The notes beneath the pieces are model-generated. The model saw only the letters and a list, made by a program, of their open reading frames with translations. It did not search any database and was not told where the DNA came from. Shown piece after piece: positions 26,549-36,094 of a stretch of DNA of 64,000 nucleotides; the first letter of the stretch is position 1; the number at the start of each line of letters is the position of its first letter. The stretch comes from a bacterium (lineage in GTDB: Bacteria; UBP6; UBA1177): assembly GCA_017538365.1 (NCBI GenBank), contig JAFYIZ010000047.1, positions 142,800-206,799 of the forward strand, given 5' to 3'. Position numbers and translations under genes: made by a program.

Positions 26549-27547
26549 ATGGAAGCTAAAACAAAATCTAAACTAAAGAATTTATTAAGAATATTTCTTT
26601 TTGCAACATCTCTTGTGATCCTGTTTTTTCTCTTGAAAGAGATAGGTTTCGACAAGGTCGGAGAGGTTTTCGTCAAAGTCGGTGTCGGCGGTATGCTGAT
26701 ACTCATCGTCTGCGAGATTTTAGAAAACGGTTCCGATGCGCTGGCGCTCTATTACACACTTCCTGAAAAGAAAAATTTTCTTCAGATTTTTCCTTCGAAC
26801 TGTCTCGGAGCGCTTATCAACCAGATCATTCCGTGGGAAGTAGGCGAACTCGTAAAAATCGGTCTTATAAAAGAGGTGACCGGCTCTGAAAACTCGATAA
26901 AAAGCGTGGTTTTGTGGAATTACATCTATAAACTTTCAAAAGGATGCGCGCTTTTCGCAATAGTCATTCTCTCTCTTCTCGTCTATGTTTTTGTCGATGA
27001 TCCTTATTTCAACGCTGAAATATTCCTGATAGTTGCTATGTGCGCTCTTTTGGGTTATCTGCCGTATTTGGGAATGATGATCCTTTTGAAGCTCAATATT
27101 TCCGAAAAGGTGGCTAAGATATTGAAATATTTCGGTAAAAAGAATCCTGACGAATTTATAGAAAAAGCTAAAAAAATGGATAGAGACCTTAATCTTTTCA
27201 GAAAAGAGAGACCTTCCGACTACAAAAAAGTGTTCTGGATTCAGTTCTTTGCAAGGTTTGTCGCTCTTTTCTCCTATTTTCTCTGCATCCGTTTCGCAGG
27301 ATTCGACAGCTATCCGGCTCCGACGATAATGCTTGCCTTCTGTGCAGTAAAACTCGGCAACTACATCCTGGCGTTCATTCCGATGAAACTCGGAGTGGGA
27401 GAGGGAATAGGATACGTCATCTTCAATTTTGTCGGATTTTCCGGTGCCGACGGCGGTGTCATAACATTCATCGCGAGAATCAAAACGCTGATCGCAATGG
27501 GAATAGTTTCGAGTCTTATCCTTTTTAAACCTAAAGAGAAAAAATGA
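26549..27547 (+). CDS. Flippase-like integral membrane protein (UPF0104/LPG synthase TM region)
   Basis: 332 residues from the ATG at 26549. About seven to eight transmembrane helices. The IIPWEVGELVKIGLIKEVTG segment and the later AFIPMKLGVGEGIGYVIF are the two conserved glycine-containing motifs of the lysylphosphatidylglycerol synthase transmembrane / flippase-like family (UPF0104). Related proteins move or modify lipids; some act with glycosyltransferases. No C-terminal synthase domain is present. It overlaps the threonine aldolase by ATGA. Its ribosome site is weak, so the start is less certain than the gene. Confidence 0.82.
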   Translation: MEAKTKSKLKNLLRIFLFATSLVILFFLLKEIGFDKVGEVFVKVGVGGMLILIVCEILENGSDALALYYTLPEKKNFLQIFPSNCLGALINQIIPWEVGELVKIGLIKEVTGSENSIKSVVLWNYIYKLSKGCALFAIVILSLLVYVFVDDPYFNAEIFLIVAMCALLGYLPYLGMMILLKLNISEKVAKILKYFGKKNPDEFIEKAKKMDRDLNLFRKERPSDYKKVFWIQFFARFVALFSYFLCIRFAGFDSYPAPTIMLAFCAVKLGNYILAFIPMKLGVGEGIGYVIFNFVGFSGADGGVITFIARIKTLIAMGIVSSLILFKPKEKK

Positions 27548-28596
27548 TAAAGTTCGACTGCGACTACCTTGAAGGATGCCATCCGAAAATACTGGATCTG
27601 CTTGCAAAGACCAACTTCGAGCAGAGTGACGGCTACGGCTGTGACAAATACTGCGAAAAGGCAAAAAAACTCATTCTTGCCTCTTGCGGATTTGCAGGGA
27701 AGCGCGGGAAAAACGTTCCTGATGTCCATTTTTTAGTTGGCGGAACTCAGACAAATACGACGGTAATCGCTTCGATTCTCCGTCCGCATCAGGGCGTCAT
27801 CGCGGCTGTTACAGGACACATAAACGTCCACGAAACCGGAGCTATCGAATCGACCGGTCACAAAGTTCTTGCGCTCCCTTCAAAAGACGGAAAACTGACC
27901 TCTGAACAGGTTGAAAAATATGTTGAGTCATGCGAGAACGACTGTAACTATGAGCATATTGTTCAGCCGGGTATGGTTTATATTTCATTTCCGACGGAAA
28001 ACGGAACAATTTATTCCAAAAGCGAACTTTCGGCGATTTACGGCGTCTGCAGAAAGCACGGACTTCCGCTTTTTATCGACGGAGCGCGTCTCGGTTACGG
28101 ACTTGCGGCTGCTGAAAACGACCTCACGCTGCCTGAAATCGCCTCGCTCTGCGATGTTTTTTACATCGGCGGAACGAAGATCGGCGCTCTTTTCGGCGAA
28201 GCTGTTGTGATAAAAGACAACGCTTTCAAAAAGGATTTCCGCAACATAATAAAGCAGCGCGGCGGCATGCTGGCGAAGGGAAGACTGCTCGGAATCCAGT
28301 TCATAGCGCTCTTTACCGACAACCTTTATTTTAAACTTGCACGTCACGCGGTTGTTGCTGCAGGAAAAATAAAAAGTGTGCTTGAGGCAAAAGGAATAAA
28401 ATTCCTTTTCGATTCGCCGACAAACCAGATATTTCCGGTTTTACCGGACGAACTTTATAAAAAGCTCTCGGAACGCTTTTCTTTTGCTTTCTGGGAAAAG
28501 ACGGATGAGCGGCACACGGCAGTGAGAATATGTACAAGCTGGGCTACAAAAGATGAAGATGTCGAAAAACTTATCGATTTCTTTAATCGAATTTAA
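27544..28596 (+). CDS. Low-specificity L-threonine aldolase family, PLP-dependent
   Basis: 350 residues. PLP enzyme of the beta-eliminating lyase/threonine aldolase fold: FDCDYLEGCHPKIL at the N-terminus, VHFLVGGTQTN near the phosphate site, TGHINVHETGAIESTGHK with the His that stacks on PLP, FIDGARLGYG with the Asp, and GGTKIGALFGEA with the probable Schiff-base Lys. It splits threonine or allo-threonine to glycine and acetaldehyde. Length is normal. The start codon shares ATGA with the stop of the flippase-like gene, giving a two-gene operon with no obvious functional link. Confidence 0.88.
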   Translation: MIKFDCDYLEGCHPKILDLLAKTNFEQSDGYGCDKYCEKAKKLILASCGFAGKRGKNVPDVHFLVGGTQTNTTVIASILRPHQGVIAAVTGHINVHETGAIESTGHKVLALPSKDGKLTSEQVEKYVESCENDCNYEHIVQPGMVYISFPTENGTIYSKSELSAIYGVCRKHGLPLFIDGARLGYGLAAAENDLTLPEIASLCDVFYIGGTKIGALFGEAVVIKDNAFKKDFRNIIKQRGGMLAKGRLLGIQFIALFTDNLYFKLARHAVVAAGKIKSVLEAKGIKFLFDSPTNQIFPVLPDELYKKLSERFSFAFWEKTDERHTAVRICTSWATKDEDVEKLIDFFNRI

Positions 28597-28611
28597 GAAC
28601 GGGTAAAAAAC

Positions 28612-29962
<1,351 letters not shown>

Positions 29963-30015
29963 GATTTTTGATGAATAAAATATATAATCAAATCAATCAC
30001 TTAAGATAAAAAGTG

Positions 30016-30043
30016 TTGACAACGTGCTTTTGCGCTCTATTAT
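30016..30043 (+). promoter_or_regulatory. Promoter of the sigma region-4 protein
   Basis: Perfect TTGACA (30016-30021), 16-nt spacer, TATTAT (30038-30043). It leaves a leader of about 80 bases before the ATG at 30133, in which I see no structure. Confidence 0.55.
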
Positions 30044-30132
30044 TCGGCGCCGTTTTTGTTTTTTTGTGAGTGGGATGACAGAATTCAACCGTTTGAAAAT
30101 ACAACATTACCAACTTTTTTCAGAGTAAAGCA

Positions 30133-30576
30133 ATGGCATCGAAAGAGAAATCCAAAAAGAAGGAGAAACCTTACACCGAGGTCATCACGGAGCAGAAGGG
30201 AAAGCTCGAAGAGGGTTCGATTTACTGGGATCTGATTGACATTACGTCGTATCAGAAGCCGAAAAACCGTTCGGAATGTCTCAAACTTAAGAGACCGTGC
30301 CTTTTTGTTTCGTGCAAGTATCACCTTTTTCTCGATGTAAATCCCGAAACAAAGTCGATAAAATTCAATTTCCCAGGCAAAGAAGTGTGGGAACTCCGCG
30401 AAACTTGCGCACTTGATGTCGCTGACAAAGGCGGAGTAACACTTGAAGAAGTCGGAACGATCATGAACCTGACAAGAGAAAGGATCCGTCAGGTCGAAAT
30501 GAGGGCATTGCAGAAACTTCGTCAGAACAGCTCTCAGTACAACGTTCAGAGCATCAGTTTCCTGAGCGACAGATAG
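30133..30576 (+). CDS. Small DNA-binding protein with sigma70 region-4 helix-turn-helix
   Basis: 147 residues. The C-terminal part, [31 protein letters not shown] (about residues 103-133), is a full sigma70 region 4.2 helix-turn-helix, but no region 2, the part that melts DNA, is present. The middle [16 protein letters not shown] with two Cys is a conserved stretch I associate with deltaproteobacterial homologues annotated as sigma-like HTH proteins. It may be a transcriptional regulator that contacts -35 boxes or RNA polymerase rather than a working sigma factor. The N-terminus is lysine-rich. It is followed 18 bases on by a membrane protein gene. Confidence 0.8.
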   Translation: MASKEKSKKKEKPYTEVITEQKGKLEEGSIYWDLIDITSYQKPKNRSECLKLKRPCLFVSCKYHLFLDVNPETKSIKFNFPGKEVWELRETCALDVADKGGVTLEEVGTIMNLTRERIRQVEMRALQKLRQNSSQYNVQSISFLSDR

Positions 30577-30594
30577 TTAAAATACTCAATTTCT

Positions 30595-32775
30595 ATGAAA
30601 GAAAAAATCACCGCTTTTTTCTTCGCGTTTCTTTTTTTCATATTGTACGTTCTTGTTGCAACGGATTTGCATGTTTTTACTTATTTTACTTCTTTCTGGC
30701 CTAATTTGCATATCTGCATGGCGGTCACATTTGTTGTTTTCTTTGCAATATATCGAATAAAACCGGATATTCTGGCAAAAACCGGTGAAATTGTCGTAAA
30801 ATATTCCATATATGTTCTTCCTGTTGTGATGTTTCTCGCTACGCTTGCAGTAAACCGGATATTTATTGTTAGTGAAATGCCGGATGACGGAGCTCATTAT
30901 GTCTGGTTGGCAAAACTTATCGCGAATGGTAAATTCTATCTCCCTTTACCTGATTTTGCAGAGCATTATTCTGCTCTTTTTATGTTCATGCACAACGACA
31001 AATATACCTCGATTTTTCTGCCGGGGTATAGTCTGGCTCTTGTTCCTTTCGTTAAATTCGGGTTGGAATATATGTTTAATCCGATGGTTGCAGGAATAAA
31101 CACCTTTTTGGTAGGAATTCACGCCGAAAAACTGAAAAACAGACATGCGGCATTGATTGCAATGCTTATGTTTTCCGCTGCTCCGATCCATATCATGCAC
31201 GGTGCTCTCTATTTTTCTCATCACTTCGGGCTCATGCTTGTTTTGGCATCGTCTTATTTGTTGATTCATAAGTCTGAAAAATCATTAAATTTCTTATTTG
31301 CCGGAGCAATTCTTTCATATTCACTGATGATGCGTCCTCAAAATGCATTGTATGTTTATGCAGCACTGGCGTTTTTTATTCTCTCAAGAGACAAGAGCGT
31401 GAAAAAATTGGCACTTTTTACTGTTCCGTTTGTTGCAATGGGACTGATTTTAATGGCTTATAACCGGTTTTTTACAGGAGATCCGTTCATTTTCACGCAG
31501 GATATCCTTTTCAATACCATGGATCTTAAAGAATTCTGTCACAGGCCTGGTTTGGGAAAAGGATGCAACTTAGTGGCTCCTCTGAGAAGCTGGACTCCGT
31601 TGGAAGGAACTACGATCCCGTTTTTGGCTCATATTTCGTTTCTCAGAATCAATGGTTTCATTCACTGGATAACATTTCATCCTTTAATGCTCTTGTTTAT
31701 ATTTCCTGCAATAATATCAAAACCTTACAAATATTTTCCATACTATTTTACTCCGCTTTGCGCTTTGTTTTTCTATTTTTGGTTTTTTCTCGAAGGAAAC
31801 TATTTCGGACCGCGTTATCTGATGGAGTCCGGAGCTATGATTCTGATTTTAGCCGCCTGCGGTTTTGTGGAAACTTATAACAAATTGCTCGATAAAAACA
31901 GCGGTTTGTCCAGATTTGCGGCTTTGTCGATGCACGGTTTTGTTTTAGGGGCGCTGATTTTTTTCATGTTTTACAGTATACCTCTTTTCCCGAAAAGACT
32001 TCCAGGACTATACAATCCGGCTTCGATAGAGAGGATTATAGAAGAAAAAAATATAAAAAACTCAATAGTTTTGGTTCCTTTCCATCTGCTGTTTCATTTT
32101 GAATCAATTTTAAGACTCCAGAAGAATCCACCTTTTGACGAACACGGTAATTTGATTCTCTATTCGAGGGGAGAGAAATCTGACACGAATCTTAGAAAAT
32201 ATTATTCTGAAAAAGATTTTGAAGCGATATGGAAAATGGAAATAGAAAAAGAGGATATGTTTGGGGATCCTCTTGCCAATAGAATTTTCCGTGCCGAAAA
32301 AATTTCTTTTCTTGAAGATGACGGCATTTATTATGCCAATTTCGGATATAAAATACTTCCGAATGAAGGGCAGCCTCAGATGGTTTATATGCTGGACAAT
32401 TCCTACAACAAAATTCTGGAAGATATTTTAGGTTCGTATATTTCCGATAATTTCAAGTTTGACGAACAAGGTCTTTTTATCATTTTCGGCGAAAATACGG
32501 GGAAAAACTATTACGGATTCGAACAGTCGGTAAAACGTGAAGGAATTTACGATATTAAAATCACAATGATTCCGACTAAATGCACTCCGAATTTTTCTGT
32601 GGAAATAAACGGAAAAAAATCAGTGACTTATGCTCACGAAAATACCGAAAACGACGGGTTGCCGTATGTTCTTGAATTTGACGGAACAATGCAAAGCGGC
32701 AGAAACAAACTGAAAATCGTTCCCGAAGCCAATGGTTGTCTTATACTTTCTGATATGGTTTTGCAAAAAAGATAA
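30595..32775 (+). CDS. Large integral membrane protein, GT-C glycosyltransferase-like, with soluble C-terminal domain
   Basis: 726 residues. Residues about 1-480 contain roughly 11-12 transmembrane helices. After the third helix lies EMPDDGAHYVWLAKLI, an acidic pair in the first outer loop such as GT-C enzymes (PMT/ArnT type) use for catalysis. The later PLRSWTP and FGPRYLMESGA segments also resemble this class, the latter being a common GT-C wording. The last 200 residues are soluble, beta-rich and end in a possible carbohydrate-binding-like sandwich. It likely transfers a sugar from a polyprenyl phosphate donor on the periplasmic side. No sugar-related neighbours help. Base composition is more AT-rich than in adjoining genes. 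Confidence 0.7.
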   Translation: MKEKITAFFFAFLFFILYVLVATDLHVFTYFTSFWPNLHICMAVTFVVFFAIYRIKPDILAKTGEIVVKYSIYVLPVVMFLATLAVNRIFIVSEMPDDGAHYVWLAKLIANGKFYLPLPDFAEHYSALFMFMHNDKYTSIFLPGYSLALVPFVKFGLEYMFNPMVAGINTFLVGIHAEKLKNRHAALIAMLMFSAAPIHIMHGALYFSHHFGLMLVLASSYLLIHKSEKSLNFLFAGAILSYSLMMRPQNALYVYAALAFFILSRDKSVKKLALFTVPFVAMGLILMAYNRFFTGDPFIFTQDILFNTMDLKEFCHRPGLGKGCNLVAPLRSWTPLEGTTIPFLAHISFLRINGFIHWITFHPLMLLFIFPAIISKPYKYFPYYFTPLCALFFYFWFFLEGNYFGPRYLMESGAMILILAACGFVETYNKLLDKNSGLSRFAALSMHGFVLGALIFFMFYSIPLFPKRLPGLYNPASIERIIEEKNIKNSIVLVPFHLLFHFESILRLQKNPPFDEHGNLILYSRGEKSDTNLRKYYSEKDFEAIWKMEIEKEDMFGDPLANRIFRAEKISFLEDDGIYYANFGYKILPNEGQPQMVYMLDNSYNKILEDILGSYISDNFKFDEQGLFIIFGENTGKNYYGFEQSVKREGIYDIKITMIPTKCTPNFSVEINGKKSVTYAHENTENDGLPYVLEFDGTMQSGRNKLKIVPEANGCLILSDMVLQKR

Positions 32776-32783
32776 ATATTTTA

Positions 32784-32810
32784 TTGAATAGTCGGAAACT
32801 TTGCTATACA
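32784..32810 (+). promoter_or_regulatory. Promoter of the acyl-CoA ligase gene
   Basis: TTGAAT (32784-32789), 15-nt spacer, TATACA (32805-32810). Confidence 0.4.
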
Positions 32811-32855
32811 TTGCCGCGTCAAACTTTTTGACAGTTTTGTTTGTTGAGAGGAAAA

Positions 32856-34523
32856 ATGATAAAAGAAAATCTCGTCGAAACGCTTGAAAAATCAATTCTT
32901 AAAAATTGGGATTCTCCATGTTTCAGCGATTACGGCGGGGCGACATGCTCGTATGGCGATGTTGCGGCAAGTATAGTCAGAATACATGAACTTTTTAAAG
33001 ATTTCGGAATAAAAAAAGGCGACAAGATCGCTTTGTGCGGAAGAAATTCATCGAATTGGGGGATAGTTTATCTCGCTTCGGTCACTTGCGGAGCGGTAAT
33101 TGTTCCGATTCTGGTCGATTTTTCGCCTGAAGAGATTGTTCACATTGTAAACCACTCTGATTCGAAGCTGTTTTTTGCGGCTGAATCTGTCTTTGAGAAG
33201 ACAAAACAACTTACTCTTGAAAATGCGGAAGCGGTAATTTCGCTTGAAAGCTTTGCTTTTTTCTTTGTGAGAGATGAAGAAAAAAAGGCGCTTGCAGAAA
33301 AAAATGATGCTGATTTTGTTGAAAAACTTAAGCAAAATCCGCTTCTTAAAGAAAACTTCCATTTCGATGCCGTATCAAACGACACTCAGGCTTCGATCGT
33401 TTATACTTCTGGAACGACAGGCTTTTCAAAAGGTGTCATGCTGACTCACAACGCTCTCATGGTGAATGTGAAATTTTTCGTTGACAACCTTATGAAAGAC
33501 GAACCCGGGAATGTTCTTGCGTTTCTTCCGCTTGCTCACTGCTTCGGCTGCGCTTACGACTTTTTGTCTCAGTTTGCGCGCGGCGCACACATTTATTTCC
33601 TCGGAAAAATCCCGACTCCGAAAGTGATTCTTCAGGCTTTTGAAGAGATAAATCCCGTCATTGTTGTAACAGTTCCTTTGATTCTGGAAAAAATATATCA
33701 GTCGAAAATCGTTCCGCTTCTTGAAAAAGGGCTTTTAGCGACACTTATCAAAATCCCGCTTCTGAACAGATTGATATATTCGAAAATCGGAAAAGAGATA
33801 AACAGCGCTTTCGGCAGCAACCATTTTGAACTGCTTATCGGCGGCGCCGCTTTCAATCCGCAGATCGAAGAGTTTTTCATGAAGTGCGGCGTCAGATTCA
33901 CAGTCGGCTACGGCATGACCGAATGCGCTCCGCTTATCGCTTACACGCACTATTTCGACGGTCGTCCGGTCGGAAGCTGCGGAAAGGTTATTGAATACCT
34001 TCAGGCAAAGATTGATGCTCCGGATGAAAACGGAGTAGGTGAAATCTGCGTAAAAGGCGAAAACGTTTTCACAGGTTATTACAAAATGGAGAAGGAAACC
34101 TCAGAAGCATTTGACGGCGAAGGCTGGTTCCACACAGGCGATCTCGGATTTATTGATAACAACGGATTTTTGTTCATAAAAGGGCGCATCAAAAGCATGA
34201 TTCTCTCCGCTTCCGGGCAGAACATTTATCCCGAAGAGATAGAAGCTAAACTCAATTCGATGCCTTATGTCGCAGAATCGCTTGTCATCGAAAACAAGGA
34301 GCACAAACTCGCAGCCTTTGTTTATCCAGACACGGCAAAAGCCAGAAAAGACGGCGTAACTGACGAGCAACTTGCTGAAATCATGGAAGAAAACCGCGTC
34401 AAATTAAATGCTGTTTCTTCTTCATTCACAAAGATATCGGAAATAAAAATTCATCCGCAGGAATTCGAAAAGACTTCAACTAAAAAGATAAAAAGAAGAC
34501 TTTATCAGAATCTTGCTGACTAA
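32856..34523 (+). CDS. AMP-forming acyl-CoA synthetase (long-chain fatty acid--CoA ligase type)
   Basis: 555 residues from the ATG at 32856 with GAGAGGAA upstream. ANL-superfamily adenylating enzyme: the P-loop-like YTSGTTGFSKGVMLTH (about 183-198), VGYGMTECAPLIAY, WFHTGDLGFIDNNGFLFIKGR, and the final KTSTKKIKR with the catalytic Lys. The lengths and the FLPLAHCFG segment favour fatty acyl-CoA ligases. It activates a carboxylic acid as acyl-AMP and transfers it to CoA. Convergent with the MFS transporter, five bases apart. Chain-length preference cannot be read. Confidence 0.88.
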   Translation: MIKENLVETLEKSILKNWDSPCFSDYGGATCSYGDVAASIVRIHELFKDFGIKKGDKIALCGRNSSNWGIVYLASVTCGAVIVPILVDFSPEEIVHIVNHSDSKLFFAAESVFEKTKQLTLENAEAVISLESFAFFFVRDEEKKALAEKNDADFVEKLKQNPLLKENFHFDAVSNDTQASIVYTSGTTGFSKGVMLTHNALMVNVKFFVDNLMKDEPGNVLAFLPLAHCFGCAYDFLSQFARGAHIYFLGKIPTPKVILQAFEEINPVIVVTVPLILEKIYQSKIVPLLEKGLLATLIKIPLLNRLIYSKIGKEINSAFGSNHFELLIGGAAFNPQIEEFFMKCGVRFTVGYGMTECAPLIAYTHYFDGRPVGSCGKVIEYLQAKIDAPDENGVGEICVKGENVFTGYYKMEKETSEAFDGEGWFHTGDLGFIDNNGFLFIKGRIKSMILSASGQNIYPEEIEAKLNSMPYVAESLVIENKEHKLAAFVYPDTAKARKDGVTDEQLAEIMEENRVKLNAVSSSFTKISEIKIHPQEFEKTSTKKIKRRLYQNLAD

Positions 34524-34528
34524 AAGTT

Positions 34529-36091
34529 CTATTTTTCCGCTTCAACGGAAAGTTTTCTCATAAAGAATTTGCCGAAACAGAAAAGCGTAATAGGCGTGAG
34601 AAGTGCCATTGCACCGATCCAGAACCATATCATCGCGTGATCCGGTGAGGCGGGAAGGGGATGACCGTTTTCAAACGGAGTGTAAATTTTGATAAGCAGT
34701 CCCGACATCGGGCCTACAAAGAATTTTGCCGCAAACCATGGCAGGATCGAAAGGGCGATGTATGTTCCTTCCTTTCCTTTGGGTGCGATCTCAGCCGTGA
34801 ACTGCATAAGGCGCGGTGACCAGATCGATTCGCCTATCGTGAAAACGAAAATGAAGAAAATAAGCGGCCAGTATTCAGAGACTGCTGTGATCCCAGACAT
34901 TTTTTCGGGTGAATCGACAAGCCCCAGCCACTTTATGAAGACAAGTTCTCCGAGCGGAGTGTTGGTAAGCCCTTCAAAAAATGACGGCGGGATGACTGCG
35001 ATGAAGCATGCGAGCGACGAAACGATAGAACCGATAATCATCATTTTGTAGGAAGAAGTCTTTTTCGTGATGTAGGAGACTATCGGAACCGCGAAAATGA
35101 TTAGGACGGAGTTCAGAAAACCGTAAATGTTGCCGATCGGAGCACCTTCGCCCAGAACGCTGATGCCGTATTTCGGGAAAGTGTAGGAGAAGTGGAAGAA
35201 TACGCAGCGGACGAAAAGAGTGAGGGCGAGAATTCCGATATAAATCCAGAAAGTCTTTTCCACAACGACGTTCTTGAGCATCGTCGCAACGTCGATAGCT
35301 GAGTTCTTGACCGATTCAAGGCCGCTTCCGAGCTCTTTTTTAGGCGTTTTGACAAGTTCTCCTTCATCGTTGATTTCAATGTGGTCTCTGATGAAAAATG
35401 CGACAATCAAACTTATGATGGTGAAGCCGAAACCGATGACAAAAACCATCTGATAGGTCGTGAAATGGAATCCGAAAAGCATTGTTCCTGCGTTCTCGTT
35501 GACTGCTCCGGCAGCGTCTGTGACAGAGAAAAAGCCTCTGATTTTGTCAAAAAGCATCGAGCCTATCGCGTAACCCAGGTTCATGAGAACGTAGAAAAGG
35601 CCGAATCCCATTGCCGCTGTCTCTTTCGTTGTGTACTTTTTGATCGCGATAGATACGAGCGGGCCGACAACGGCGAAACCTATCGCCATCGGGATGAAGC
35701 CGAGGACGAAAATAAGCGCCGGATTGGTGACGAACGACATGAAAAACCGCGAAAACAAGAGGAAAAATATGCTTATAAGCAGTGTTTTTCTTATGCCTAT
35801 CGTGTCAACGACAGCACCTGTCAGCATGCCGATAATCGAAAGGAGTATCGACCAAACCATGATATAGGAGCCTGCGCCGAGATCGCTTATCCCGCAGTCT
35901 GCCGTGAGCCAGAGCGTGAGAGTGAGGTTCATCGCCATGTAGGCGGTGTATTCGATTATGTTGTAAATGAAAAGAAGCCACATGTCGCGCGGACTTTTGC
36001 GCAGACCTTTCGCGTAGCTCCAAATAATTCCGGCAAATGCCAGAACGGCACCTGCTCCTAAAGAATAAGTAATAAAATCAACAACTTGCAA
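34529..36091 (-). CDS. Major facilitator superfamily transporter
   Basis: 520 residues from a TTG at 36091, three bases after the stop of the upstream lipoprotein gene; GGAGG precedes it by about 10 bases, and no ATG fits better. About 12 transmembrane helices. GAVVDTIGIRKTLLIS is the loop 2-3 motif of MFS carriers (Gly-x-x-x-Asp-x-x-Gly-x-Arg/Lys). The central cytoplasmic loop is around residues 235-270 (KTPKKELGSG). The long loop between later helices and the general wording are reminiscent of peptide (POT) or nucleoside MFS groups, but substrate is unknown. Transcribed with the DUF1566 lipoprotein. Confidence 0.8.
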   Translation of the reverse strand: MQVVDFITYSLGAGAVLAFAGIIWSYAKGLRKSPRDMWLLFIYNIIEYTAYMAMNLTLTLWLTADCGISDLGAGSYIMVWSILLSIIGMLTGAVVDTIGIRKTLLISIFFLLFSRFFMSFVTNPALIFVLGFIPMAIGFAVVGPLVSIAIKKYTTKETAAMGFGLFYVLMNLGYAIGSMLFDKIRGFFSVTDAAGAVNENAGTMLFGFHFTTYQMVFVIGFGFTIISLIVAFFIRDHIEINDEGELVKTPKKELGSGLESVKNSAIDVATMLKNVVVEKTFWIYIGILALTLFVRCVFFHFSYTFPKYGISVLGEGAPIGNIYGFLNSVLIIFAVPIVSYITKKTSSYKMMIIGSIVSSLACFIAVIPPSFFEGLTNTPLGELVFIKWLGLVDSPEKMSGITAVSEYWPLIFFIFVFTIGESIWSPRLMQFTAEIAPKGKEGTYIALSILPWFAAKFFVGPMSGLLIKIYTPFENGHPLPASPDHAMIWFWIGAMALLTPITLFCFGKFFMRKLSVEAEK

Positions 36092-36094
36092 ATC

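Noticed and set aside
29963-30132. Possible tRNA or small RNA gene in the purA downstream gap
   Set aside because: No cloverleaf or terminator hairpin is apparent; only a promoter for the next gene is supported.
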